DNA of 64,000 nucleotides from Acidisarcina sp. (GTDB taxonomy: Bacteria > Acidobacteriota > Terriglobia > Terriglobales > Acidobacteriaceae): contig DATLIY010000007.1 of assembly GCA_035539175.1 (NCBI GenBank), forward strand, positions 1,116,001-1,180,000, given 5' to 3'. Both the position numbers and the translations under genes were made by a program. Below, one piece after another: positions 27,647 through 37,115 of the stretch. Within the stretch, counting starts at the first letter, position 1. Each line of letters starts with the position of its first letter. The notes under the pieces were generated by a model that had not been told where the DNA came from, made no database searches, and saw nothing but the letters and a program-made list of their open reading frames with translations.

Positions 27647-30250
27647 TTGCCAGTCAAGATTAAACTCGGTCGTCCGGGAACGTCGGTACAGGACTTCTTT
27701 GCAAGTAAATCTGGCAAGCAGGCGGTGAAGATCTTGCTCGGTGGCGTAGTGGCGGTTTTGCTCGCGCTCTTCGGGGTAGCATCTTTCTACTACTACCGCT
27801 ATGAGCAGATCGTAGACAAGCGCCTTACCCAGCCATTGTTCGCGCGCACAGCAAAGATTTACGCGGCTCCGCGCGAGGTGCGTATCGGGCAGAAGCTCAC
27901 CGTGAACGCTATAGCGCAGGAACTCAGTCAGGCCGGCTACAGCCGGTCGAGCGACATTCATGCTTCGCAGATGGGCACCTATGAAGATCGGCCGGGAAGC
28001 ATCTACATCCATCCCGGAGCGCAGTCCTACCACACGCAGGACGGCGCAACAATCAGCATCGCCAACGGTCTTGTCAGCCAGATAAGCGGAGACCAGGGGC
28101 AGGCGCTGGCTGCCTATGAGCTGGAGCCGCTGCTGATCACCGGCCTGTCGGAAGATGCCAATCGCACCAAGCGGCGCTTGGTCACCTACGACGAAATTCC
28201 GCCCAACCTGGTGCAGGCTGTGCTCGCCATCGAGGACCGCCGATTCTTTGAACACAGCGGCGTGAACTACTACCGCCTGATGATGGCGATGTTTAAAGAC
28301 GTCCGCTCCGGGCAGAAGGCGCAAGGCGGATCGACGCTCACCATGCAATTGGCACGCGGCTTCTTCCTCTCCCCGGAAAAGCGGCTGAAGCGCAAGCTGA
28401 TTGAGATTGCAATTACCTTCCAGCTCGAACATCGCTTCAATAAGCGGCAGATCTTCGAAATGTACGCGAACCAGATCAACCTGGGCCAGCGCGGCAGCTT
28501 CTCGATCAACGGATTCGGCGAGGCCGCAAGGAGCTACTTCGGCAAGGATGTGCAGCAGCTTGATCTGCCGCAATGTGCGCTGCTGGCCGGCATGATCCAA
28601 CGGCCGAATTACTTTTCTCCCTACAAGCATCCCGAGCGCGCACTGGAGCGGCGCAACCTGGTTCTCGACTCGATGGTGGAGACAGGCGCCATCACCCGGC
28701 AGCAGGCGGATATCGCAAAGGCATCTCCACTGAAGCTGGCTGTCATGAGCGTCGATGCCAGCGAGGCGCCCTACTTTGTGGACCTTGTTCGCGACCGGTT
28801 AAACCAGAAGCTCGGCGAGCGCGACTTCAACCGCGAGGGGCTGCGTATCTATACCTCGCTCGATCCTGACCTGCAGCGTGTCGCGGCGGAAGCAGTTGAG
28901 ATCGGCATGAAGAATGTGGACCAACTGGTGCTGAAGGCCCACTCGCATAAAGCGAAAGATGGGACGATCACCACCAGCGGCAACATCACGTATCCGCAGG
29001 TGGCGCTCATCGCGCTCAATCCGCACACGGGGCAGGTGCTGGCCCTGGTTGGCGGACGGAATTACGGCATGAGCCAGTTAAATCACGCGGTGTCCAAGCG
29101 ACCCACAGGATCGATCTTCAAGCCCTTCGTGTATGCAGCGGCTTTTAACTCGAGTCTTTCAGGTGCTCAATTGACGGGGCAGGACGCCGTGTTTTCGCCC
29201 GTCACCATGTTGAGTGACGAGCAGACCACGTACAACGCCGGCAGCAGCCAGGAATATACACCGCGCAACTACCACTCCGAATATCACGACCAGGTAACCG
29301 CGCGCTTTGCCCTGCAGCAATCGCTGAACAACGCCACCATCTCCCTGGCGCAAATGGTGGGCTTCAACAACGTGGCTTCTCTCGCGCGGGATGCAGGCAT
29401 CAAGTCGGCTCGGGGAACTCCGGCCGTCGCGCTGGGCGCCTATGACGCAACGCCTCTCGACATGGCCGGCGCTTACACCGTCTTCGCCAACAACGGAGTC
29501 AAGATTGATCCCTGGATGCTGGCCTCCGTTCGCACCAGCTCCGGTGACGTTATCGACGACTATTCTCCTGACTCCAAACCGATTCTTGATCCGCGAGTCG
29601 CCTACCTCACAACCAGCTTGATGCAGAACGTGATCAACGCCGGCACGGGCTACGAAGTACGCAGGCGCGGCTTCAACGCTCCAGCCGCGGGCAAAACGGG
29701 AACCTCGCACGATGCCTGGTTTGCAGGTTACACCAGCAACCTGATCTGCATTGTGTGGGTGGGCAACGACGACTATACCGACGTAAAACTTTCAGGCAGC
29801 GCCGCCGCGGCCCCCATCTGGGCAGAATTCATGAAGCGCGCGGTACAGTTACCGCAATACTCTGACACGCATGACTTTGCCGCCCCTGCCGGCATCATCC
29901 AGGTACGCATCGACAAGGCAACGAATCTCCTCGCGAACGATTCCTGTCCGGACAGCTATACGGCATCGTTCCTCGACGGAACGGCTCCGACCGATACCTG
30001 CGATCATGCCAATGGCGATCAGCGCAACCTGTTTCAAAAACTCTTTGGCATAGGCGAGAAGCCCGCCTCCCCGACGGTCAACGGTCAGCCGATTGTGCAG
30101 CCACCAGGCCAGGCTGCTGGAGACGTAAGCGCGAGCCGCACGGAGACAAATCCGGATGGCACAAAGAAGAAGGGATTCTTTGGAAAGGTATTTGGCGCGC
30201 TGAAGGGTAGCGATAAGAAGCCCGCTCCGCAGGCACAACCCTCTCCTTAG
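27647..30250 (+). CDS. Class A penicillin-binding protein (PBP1B-like)
   Basis: 867-residue bifunctional peptidoglycan synthase. A cytoplasmic tail and single membrane anchor (about 27-50) lead to a UB2H-like segment. The GT51 glycosyltransferase has catalytic Glu196 in AIEDRRFFEHSG and GGSTLTMQLARG. The transpeptidase has Ser489 in TGSIFKPFVYA, SLNN, and Lys683-Thr-Gly in AAGKTGTSHDAWF. The C-terminal tail after 770 is Pro/Lys-rich. The start is TTG with AGAAGG seven bases upstream; no in-frame ATG gives the same N-terminus. It follows proS by 87 bases. Confidence 0.95.
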   Translation: MPVKIKLGRPGTSVQDFFASKSGKQAVKILLGGVVAVLLALFGVASFYYYRYEQIVDKRLTQPLFARTAKIYAAPREVRIGQKLTVNAIAQELSQAGYSRSSDIHASQMGTYEDRPGSIYIHPGAQSYHTQDGATISIANGLVSQISGDQGQALAAYELEPLLITGLSEDANRTKRRLVTYDEIPPNLVQAVLAIEDRRFFEHSGVNYYRLMMAMFKDVRSGQKAQGGSTLTMQLARGFFLSPEKRLKRKLIEIAITFQLEHRFNKRQIFEMYANQINLGQRGSFSINGFGEAARSYFGKDVQQLDLPQCALLAGMIQRPNYFSPYKHPERALERRNLVLDSMVETGAITRQQADIAKASPLKLAVMSVDASEAPYFVDLVRDRLNQKLGERDFNREGLRIYTSLDPDLQRVAAEAVEIGMKNVDQLVLKAHSHKAKDGTITTSGNITYPQVALIALNPHTGQVLALVGGRNYGMSQLNHAVSKRPTGSIFKPFVYAAAFNSSLSGAQLTGQDAVFSPVTMLSDEQTTYNAGSSQEYTPRNYHSEYHDQVTARFALQQSLNNATISLAQMVGFNNVASLARDAGIKSARGTPAVALGAYDATPLDMAGAYTVFANNGVKIDPWMLASVRTSSGDVIDDYSPDSKPILDPRVAYLTTSLMQNVINAGTGYEVRRRGFNAPAAGKTGTSHDAWFAGYTSNLICIVWVGNDDYTDVKLSGSAAAAPIWAEFMKRAVQLPQYSDTHDFAAPAGIIQVRIDKATNLLANDSCPDSYTASFLDGTAPTDTCDHANGDQRNLFQKLFGIGEKPASPTVNGQPIVQPPGQAAGDVSASRTETNPDGTKKKGFFGKVFGALKGSDKKPAPQAQPSP

Positions 30251-30336
30251 TCTCCTCGACGGAGAGTCCCGGATTCTCCATCTGCCATTTTGTAACAGCA
30301 TCGGTGCTCAATCCAGAATCCATCCTGCAGGGCACG

Positions 30337-33300
30337 CTAATGCACCTCCGGTGCAATGGATTCCTCCGACTGCGGCGGCAGCAGCATGCGTCGCAGATTG
30401 AAGCCCAGTGGCGCAGCCTGAAATCCCGCATCGAGCAGCAGCCTCGCCATCCAGTGCAGATGGGCGGGCTGGCCGTTGATGGCCGCCACCAGCATGCCGC
30501 CACGACGATCGGCATTATGGCGCTGCATCTCCTCCTGGGTTGTCCTCGCCAGAAAATGCGCCAGATCGCGCGCCACATTCGTGCGCTCTGGTTCCTCCAG
30601 CGGAAGAAAGACCTGCAGGTTCGGATTGTTGCGGCGCAGATAAGCAACCAACTCCCCATTGCGTAGCACGACACTCGCGCCAACGCTCCGGGCGAGCGAT
30701 CGCGGAGCCTGTTCCTCTCCCTCATCAGCCTGTGCTGCGGCAGGCCAGCGCAGCACGGAACCATACGGGTTCGCCGGGTCCGTCGCTGCGAGGAGCACCA
30801 TCTCCGACTTTTCCGGCTGCGCGGAATTTCTGAGAGACCGCAGAAGATCGACCGCCGCCGGCAACGCGAATTGCGTCGCGCCAAGACCAGCGACAAAGTA
30901 TCCGCGCCGAACCCTGCCGCTCTCCTCAAGCGCCTTCAGCACATCGTAGATGGCAGAAAAACCTCCAGGAAGATTCTCAGACGCTACGGATTCGCGCGTC
31001 AGCACGCCGTAGCGATGGAGCAACTGCAGCGCTATCGCGTGACTCCACTCCGTCTGCAAAGCGCTCGCTGTCTCCGCGGTTGCCTCCTCCACCGGCACCA
31101 GCGCCCAGCGGCCCTGCGCGCTTGGCGGAGTGGTTCGGCGGGAGCGATATGCAGGCAAATTATGCTGGTGTCTCGATGGACGCACAGTCGAAGGCTTTGC
31201 CACATAGGCCCGCAGTGCATGGAAGGTATCATTGGTCACCTTGCCGCGCCACACCAGGCTCCAGAGTGCATCGAGTGTCTCCCCGGGATAGCCGCCTCCC
31301 ACCGCATCGTGTATTTGCGAAAAGAATGCAGCGCCGCCACGACGCAGTTCTTCCAGAATCGCCAACTCCCGCGGCGAGAGCGGTGCGCCGCTGCCGGCAT
31401 CGCGCGCAGAGCGGAGCGGCAGCAAAGATCTGAGCTTATCGGCGAGATAAAGAGACACGCGTCCGTCATGCTCGCCCAACGCATCGAAGCCGCACCACAT
31501 CACTTCCCCCGCAGCGATCAGCGTGTCCAGATGGGCGGAAGAATAATTCACCAGACGCGCGGGAAGAATCGCGGTCTCCAGCAAGGAAGCCGGCAGCGGG
31601 GCACCCTGCAGGTTCTCGATCGCATCCAGCAATGCATCCAGGCCGCGCCGTGGCTGCAATACACCTTGCCAATGCGTAAACAGCCGCGCCAGCACCTGCG
31701 GCTCAACCGGCTCCACTTCCTTGCGCAGGCGCGCCAGAGATTTACGCCGGATAGAGCGCAGCACTTCCACGTCGCACCACTCTCGATGAACGCCACCCGG
31801 GCGAAAGCCTCCCTCAACAATGCGCTCATCCGCCATGAGGATGCGCAGCGCCTTCTCCACTTGTGCGGCGTCCAGAGAAAATCTTGCAATCACCTCGTCC
31901 AGCGTGAAAGGACCATGAGTGCGCGCGTAGCGGCGGACCAGTTCCACCACCGGCGCACCAACCTGCGTAAGCAACGCGGCAGGCAGGCCACGCGGCAAGG
32001 AAAGTCCAAGGGCATCGCGGTATCGGGCCGCATCTTCCACCGCAATCCATCTCTTCTCGCCTGCGATTTTCACTTCAACCACACGTCTTACGCGCTGCAG
32101 GCGGTCCAGGTTCTTCAGCAGGTTGGGACTAACACAGCGGCGAGCCAGCTCGTCCCTAGAGATATCTCCGAGATGCAGCAGCAGATCATGCATGCCATCG
32201 GCGGAGCGGGCACGCATCGGCTCGGCAAGAGATTGAAGATGCTCTTCTACTTCCGCAATGGCATCCGCATCCAGAAGCTCGCGCAGATCGGCGTCGCCCA
32301 TCAGTTCGCGAAGCTGATCCTGATCGATGGAGAGTGCCTGCGCCCTGCGCTCAGCGAGGGGAGCGTCGCCATCGTAGATATAGTTCGCCACATAGCTGAA
32401 GAGCAGCGAAGAGGCAAAGGGCGAGGGTGTCTGCGAATCCGCGACATGCACGCGAATGTTACGCGTCGCAATCGCACGCAACGTTTCAAGGAACGCGGGC
32501 ATATCGAAGACATCGCGCAGGCACTCACGGTACGCCTCCAGCAACATGGGAAATGCCGGATAGCGGGATGCGACCGACAAAAGGTCATGGGCTCGCTTGC
32601 GCTGCTGCCATAGCGGAGCGCGGCCCTGGGCACGGCGGCGGGGCAGGAGCAACGCACGCGCTGCGCTCTCGCGAAATTTCGCAGCGAACAACGCAGTCGA
32701 TCCGAGCTGGCGCAGGACGAGGCTGGTGGCCTCGGCCGGATCCAGCAAAAACTGCTGAACATCCGGCACTATGTCACTATCGGGAAAGCGCAGCACCAGG
32801 CCATCGTCGCCCCACAATGGCTCGACGTCCGGCCCGCCCGCCGCTCGACTCCTCTCTGTGATCGCCATCGCCCAGGGCGCGTGAATGCGGCTTCCGAAGG
32901 GCGTAAGGATGCAGACACGCCAGTCTCCCAGTTCGTCGCGGCAGCGCTCAATCACAATCGTGTGATCATCTGGAACAGCCGTAGTTGCAATTTGCTGATC
33001 CCCGAGAAAGCGCATCATGTTTTCCGCTGCTGCCGGATCGAGATCGTGTTCGCGAGCTAATTTACTGAGCGCGGCCGTTCGTGGCATGGCGCAAAGCTCG
33101 CGCACAAGCTGACCAATGCGGCGGCCAAACTCCAGCGGTCGCCCTGCGGCATCGCCATGCCAGAAAGGCATCTTTCCCGGCTCGCCCGGCGCGGGAGAAA
33201 CCAGCACGCGGTCATGCGTTATCTCATCGATGCGCCAGGTGGACGCACCAAGCACGAACGTGTCTCCTGTGCGGCTTTCGAAGACCATCTCTTCATCCAG

Positions 33301-35067
33301 CTCCCCCACTCGAACTGGCTTGGTCTCGGAGCTGGCGAGAAAGACCCCATACAATCCGCGATCGGGTATGGTTCCACCATTCAAAACAGCGAGGATCTTG
33401 GAGCCTTCGCGCGGAGTCAGAAGATTGCGATTGCGGTCCCAAGTGATGCGCGGACGCAGCTCGGAAAATTCATCTGAGGGATATCTGCCGGCCAGCAGAT
33501 CCAGCACGCCCTCAAATGCCGCGCGCGTAAGAGAAGCGAAGGGCGCTGCGCTACGAATGATTCTGTACATCTCCTCGACGCTGATCTCCGGGTCGATCGG
33601 CGGTACGTCCTTCCGTCGGCTTGCGAGTGTGCGCTGCGGCGGTTGAGCGGTAATGGCAACGATCTGCTGGGCCAGAACGTCGAGCGGATTCCGCAGGTAG
33701 CGCGTAGACTCCACCAGCCCTTCATGCATGGCGCGGGTCACCGCTGCACAGGCCACCAGGTCGGCACGAAATTTAGGAAAGATGATGCCTTCGCTGGCTG
33801 CGCCGACATGGTGCCCTGCGCGGCCAATACGCTGCATGCCGCTGGCAACCGATGGCGGCGCTTCAATCTGCACCACGAGATCGACTGCGCCCATGTCGAT
33901 GCCAAGCTCCAGCGACGATGTGGCCACCAGCGCACGGATCTGACCGGCTTTCAGCAGCTCCTCTATCTCTGTGCGCTGCGCAGCCGCCAGCGAACCGTGA
34001 TGGGCCCGCGCCAGTGTCTCGCCTGCCAGTTCGTTCAGCGCTCCCGCAAGACGCTCCGCAATGCGGCGGCTGTTTACAAAGATGATGGTCGAAGTACGAG
34101 AGCGCACAATCTCCAGCAGGCGCGGATGAATTGCACTCCAGATGGAGGTGCGCTTTGGCTCCTTGGAGGCAGTTTCGCTGGCGCGCTCCTCTACCTGTCC
34201 CAGGCGCGCCATGTCCTCTACAGGAACTTCAACCCGCAGTTCCAGCCGTTTCGGTTCGGTGGCATTGAGGATGGTTACAGGCCGGAATGCCGGAAATGCT
34301 GGATCCTCTATATCGCCCGTAAACTCCGCCGCGAGGTTATCGTGCTCGCTTGCCTCCGATGTCTCCGGAGTCGCTGCTTCCACGCCCGAAAGAAAGTGGG
34401 CTACCTCCTCCAACGGTCTCTGCGTTGCGGAGAGGCCGATGCGTTGCAGCCTTTGACCGCAGATCGCCTGGAGGCGCTCGAGAGAAAGAGCGAGGTGAGC
34501 GCCGCGCTTGGTCGGCACCAGAGCGTGAATCTCGTCAACAATCACGGTCTCGACGCTGCGCAGGCTAGCGCCAGCATCGGAGGTCAGAATCAGGTATAGC
34601 GATTCCGGCGTGGTAATCAGTATCTCGGACGGATGCCGGCGAAAGCGACTGCGCTCTTTCTGTGGAGTGTCGCCGGTGCGCACGCCGATCTCTGGTGTAT
34701 GAAAGGCGACTCCGCGGCTGCGCGCCATATCGGCGATGCCCGCAAGCGGCATGCGCAGGTTGCGCTCCACGTCGACCGCCAGTGCTTTCAACGGGCTGAT
34801 GTAGAGTACGCGGCAGCCTTCCGCGGCTGGCTCGCTCGCGTGCAGCATTAGCCGGTCAAGGCACCAGAGAAACGCAGTCAGCGTCTTTCCCGTACCCGTG
34901 GGCGCAAGAATGAGAGTGCTTTCTCCGCGCGCGATGACAGGCCAGCCGAGCCGCTGTGGCGCGGTCGGGCGCTTGAATACGGCGCGAAACCACTCTGCCG
35001 TAACCGGATGAAAGAGCGAAAGTGGATCAGGCTCCTGCGACTGCCCGCGTTGCCCTCGCTTCGTCAT
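30337..35067 (-). CDS. lhr: Lhr-family ATP-dependent helicase
   Basis: 1576-residue superfamily 2 helicase of the long Lhr type. Walker A APTGTGKT is at 55-62 and VIVDEIHALVPTKRG is motif II. IGLSATQRPLEEVAHFL and QRIGRAGHHVGAASEG (motif VI) follow, then the Lhr-core winged helix and beta-barrel domains and a long C-terminal part. Relatives unwind DNA/RNA hybrids and are induced by DNA damage in mycobacteria. The frame continues 76 codons upstream, but ATG 35067 has GGAG five bases before it and starts the conserved region. Divergent from the cdd operon. Confidence 0.93.
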   Translation of the reverse strand: MTKRGQRGQSQEPDPLSLFHPVTAEWFRAVFKRPTAPQRLGWPVIARGESTLILAPTGTGKTLTAFLWCLDRLMLHASEPAAEGCRVLYISPLKALAVDVERNLRMPLAGIADMARSRGVAFHTPEIGVRTGDTPQKERSRFRRHPSEILITTPESLYLILTSDAGASLRSVETVIVDEIHALVPTKRGAHLALSLERLQAICGQRLQRIGLSATQRPLEEVAHFLSGVEAATPETSEASEHDNLAAEFTGDIEDPAFPAFRPVTILNATEPKRLELRVEVPVEDMARLGQVEERASETASKEPKRTSIWSAIHPRLLEIVRSRTSTIIFVNSRRIAERLAGALNELAGETLARAHHGSLAAAQRTEIEELLKAGQIRALVATSSLELGIDMGAVDLVVQIEAPPSVASGMQRIGRAGHHVGAASEGIIFPKFRADLVACAAVTRAMHEGLVESTRYLRNPLDVLAQQIVAITAQPPQRTLASRRKDVPPIDPEISVEEMYRIIRSAAPFASLTRAAFEGVLDLLAGRYPSDEFSELRPRITWDRNRNLLTPREGSKILAVLNGGTIPDRGLYGVFLASSETKPVRVGELDEEMVFESRTGDTFVLGASTWRIDEITHDRVLVSPAPGEPGKMPFWHGDAAGRPLEFGRRIGQLVRELCAMPRTAALSKLAREHDLDPAAAENMMRFLGDQQIATTAVPDDHTIVIERCRDELGDWRVCILTPFGSRIHAPWAMAITERSRAAGGPDVEPLWGDDGLVLRFPDSDIVPDVQQFLLDPAEATSLVLRQLGSTALFAAKFRESAARALLLPRRRAQGRAPLWQQRKRAHDLLSVASRYPAFPMLLEAYRECLRDVFDMPAFLETLRAIATRNIRVHVADSQTPSPFASSLLFSYVANYIYDGDAPLAERRAQALSIDQDQLRELMGDADLRELLDADAIAEVEEHLQSLAEPMRARSADGMHDLLLHLGDISRDELARRCVSPNLLKNLDRLQRVRRVVEVKIAGEKRWIAVEDAARYRDALGLSLPRGLPAALLTQVGAPVVELVRRYARTHGPFTLDEVIARFSLDAAQVEKALRILMADERIVEGGFRPGGVHREWCDVEVLRSIRRKSLARLRKEVEPVEPQVLARLFTHWQGVLQPRRGLDALLDAIENLQGAPLPASLLETAILPARLVNYSSAHLDTLIAAGEVMWCGFDALGEHDGRVSLYLADKLRSLLPLRSARDAGSGAPLSPRELAILEELRRGGAAFFSQIHDAVGGGYPGETLDALWSLVWRGKVTNDTFHALRAYVAKPSTVRPSRHQHNLPAYRSRRTTPPSAQGRWALVPVEEATAETASALQTEWSHAIALQLLHRYGVLTRESVASENLPGGFSAIYDVLKALEESGRVRRGYFVAGLGATQFALPAAVDLLRSLRNSAQPEKSEMVLLAATDPANPYGSVLRWPAAAQADEGEEQAPRSLARSVGASVVLRNGELVAYLRRNNPNLQVFLPLEEPERTNVARDLAHFLARTTQEEMQRHNADRRGGMLVAAINGQPAHLHWMARLLLDAGFQAAPLGFNLRRMLLPPQSEESIAPEVH

Positions 35068-35166
35068 GAACTCTCCATGAGAGTATCCCGTCGTTTTTCG
35101 TAGGATGCAATCCGCCCTGGATATGCTGAAACCCGGACACGCCAAACCGGGGAGGGCCGGAGAAGC

Positions 35167-35195
35167 TTGCACCGAACCTGAGTAGACGTTAGCCT
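35167..35195 (+). promoter_or_regulatory. Promoter of the nucleoside-salvage operon, leaderless layout
   Basis: TTGCAC (35167-35172), exactly 17 bases, then TAGCCT (35190-35195). Nine bases later is the cdd ATG (35205), so the predicted start point is about two bases before the start codon. No Shine-Dalgarno is present. Confidence 0.6.
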
Positions 35196-35204
35196 CAGTG
35201 CACG

Positions 35205-35639
35205 ATGAAAAGCGAAGAACCCCCGCTGACGCCAGAGCAGGTTGCGAAGCTGATCGACGAGGCGAAGTCTGCTGCCGCCAACGCGTATGCGCCATATTCG
35301 GGATTTCGCGTCGGTGCCGCCCTGTTCCTGCGCGATGGCGCAGTCGTTACCGGTGCCAATGTGGAGAATGCCTCGTATGGGCTGACGATATGCGCGGAAC
35401 GCTCCGCGGTAGTTCGAGCCATTGGCGAACGTGGGCCGCAAACACGCATCCGTGCCATCGCACTGGCAAACCTCAACGCGGCTTCCTCCTCCCCTTGTGG
35501 AGCTTGTCTACAGGTGTTGGCGGAGTTCACAGAACCCGACGCATGGGTTGTCTTCCCGGTTGCAGGCAGGCTGGAGACTCGGCGATTCGCGGAGCTTTTC
35601 CCCTTCCCATTCCAACTCAGCACGAGCGCAACTTCTTAG
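35205..35639 (+). CDS. cdd: Cytidine deaminase
   Basis: 144-residue zinc enzyme that deaminates cytidine and deoxycytidine to uridine nucleosides. Zinc ligands are Cys63 (CAE, with catalytic Glu65) and Cys98/Cys101 (PCGAC). PYSGFRVGAAL and GANVENASYGLTICAERSA are the conserved substrate and active-site blocks. First gene of a five-gene cluster that continues with phosphorylases, a permease and a kinase for the products. Confidence 0.96.
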   Translation: MKSEEPPLTPEQVAKLIDEAKSAAANAYAPYSGFRVGAALFLRDGAVVTGANVENASYGLTICAERSAVVRAIGERGPQTRIRAIALANLNAASSSPCGACLQVLAEFTEPDAWVVFPVAGRLETRRFAELFPFPFQLSTSATS

Positions 35640-35737
35640 GCTCCGTCTGCTGCAGGTGCAATCTCCAGCAATGTGCTTCAACCTATAAACAACTCATAAA
35701 TACACAGCAATTCGCTTCAACCAATGAATGGATACCA

Positions 35738-37084
35738 ATGCGAGCAGTGGACCTGATTCGAAAACAGCGCGACGGTATAGAGCTGAACGACGAAGAAATC
35801 AAGTTTCTTGTACGGGGAGCCGCTGAAGAGAGCCTGCCAATGGAGCAGTTATCGGCATGGCTGATGGCCGCGTGGTTGCGGGGACTCTCGCACAACGAGC
35901 TGACATCGCTGACGCAGGCGATGCGCTTCTCCGGCGAGGTCTTCGACACGACGACGCTCGGCAAGCTGGCTGTCGATAAGCACTCCACCGGCGGCGTGGG
36001 AGACAAAACCTCCTTCCTGGTTGCACCCATCGCGGCGGCGGCAGGGCTGGCAGTGCCGATGATCAGCGGGCGCGCGCTTGGCCACACGGGCGGCACTCTG
36101 GACAAGATCGAATCTATCCCCGGCTATCGCACGAAACTTTCACTGGCTGAGTTCCGCAGCATCCTCGATCGCACCGGCGCAAGCATTATGGGGCAGACGA
36201 AGAACCTGGCGCCTGCCGATCGTGTTCTTTATGCATTGCGCGATCGCACCGCGACCGTCGAGAGTCCCGATCTAATCTGCGCTTCCATCATGAGCAAGAA
36301 GCTGGCAGAGGGGCTGCATGCACTGGTGCTCGATGTAAAGACGGGATCAGGCGCGTTCCTCCAGCGTGAGCAAGACGCTCTTCACCTCGCGTCCCTGATG
36401 GTCCAGACGGGCGAGGCCGCGGGCACGCGCACGGTTGCATTGCTCACCGGAATGGAGCAGCCGCTTGGCCGCGCGGCGGGAAACTGGATCGAGGTGGCGG
36501 AAGCGATCGAGCTGCTGCATGGAGGCCGCGACCCGCTGACCGAAGACCTGCGCGAGTTATCCATCGCGCTCGCAGGGTGGATGATTTATCTCGGCGAGGA
36601 GGCAGCTTCGCCTGACGATGGCCGTCGATTGGCGGAAGAGCTCCTGGACAGCGGTGCCGCATTCCACGCCTTTCGCGCCATGGTCGAAGCACAAGGCGGC
36701 GACCCTGGCTGCATCGATCATCCGTCAACGTTCCATAAGCCCGGCGCATCGCGGAATTTTCCCGCAACGCGCTCCGGCATTATTTCGGAGATGGATTGTG
36801 CGCAGGTGGGATGGGCCGTACAGCGCCTTGGAGCAGGACGCGAGCGGGTGGGCGACGCTGTCGATCCGCATGCCGGTCTGCTCTTCCATGCCAAGTGCGG
36901 AAGTACCGTAGAGGCTGGGCAGGCAATCTGCACCATGTTCGCCGCCAGCGAGGATAAGTTCGAGGAACCCGAGCGGCTCCTCCGCACCGCGATTCACATC
37001 CAGGACACAGGTCACAAAGCAAACCCGCCCGTTCGTAGGATAATTACCGTCGAAAACGCCGCACAGTTTCTGAAGATCCAATAG
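35738..37084 (+). CDS. deoA: Thymidine / pyrimidine-nucleoside phosphorylase
   Basis: 448 residues; phosphorolysis of thymidine, deoxyuridine and possibly uridine to base plus (deoxy)ribose 1-phosphate. The family signature KHSTGGVGDKTS is at 81-92 (phosphate binding), followed by SGRALGHTGGTLDKIES. VLDVKTGSGAFL and the C-terminal domain (DAVDPHAGLLFHAKCGSTVEAGQ) complete the fold. The frame opens far upstream through cdd, but the family start MRAVDLIRKQRDG fixes the ATG at 35738; its ribosome site is weak. Thymidine-only versus broad pyrimidine specificity is not decidable here. Confidence 0.93.
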   Translation: MRAVDLIRKQRDGIELNDEEIKFLVRGAAEESLPMEQLSAWLMAAWLRGLSHNELTSLTQAMRFSGEVFDTTTLGKLAVDKHSTGGVGDKTSFLVAPIAAAAGLAVPMISGRALGHTGGTLDKIESIPGYRTKLSLAEFRSILDRTGASIMGQTKNLAPADRVLYALRDRTATVESPDLICASIMSKKLAEGLHALVLDVKTGSGAFLQREQDALHLASLMVQTGEAAGTRTVALLTGMEQPLGRAAGNWIEVAEAIELLHGGRDPLTEDLRELSIALAGWMIYLGEEAASPDDGRRLAEELLDSGAAFHAFRAMVEAQGGDPGCIDHPSTFHKPGASRNFPATRSGIISEMDCAQVGWAVQRLGAGRERVGDAVDPHAGLLFHAKCGSTVEAGQAICTMFAASEDKFEEPERLLRTAIHIQDTGHKANPPVRRIITVENAAQFLKIQ

Positions 37085-37115
37085 AGCAAAGCGCCCACAG
37101 TTAGAGGAGAAAGAT

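Noticed and set aside
26057-28630. 857-residue open frame on the minus strand across proS and the PBP gene
   Set aside because: It is antisense to two unmistakable genes, has no family motif and starts and stops inside them. Long antisense frames are expected at this GC bias.
30241-30266. CTCTCC...GGAGAG fold-back after the PBP gene as terminator
   Set aside because: Short stem, large loop and no T tract on either strand.
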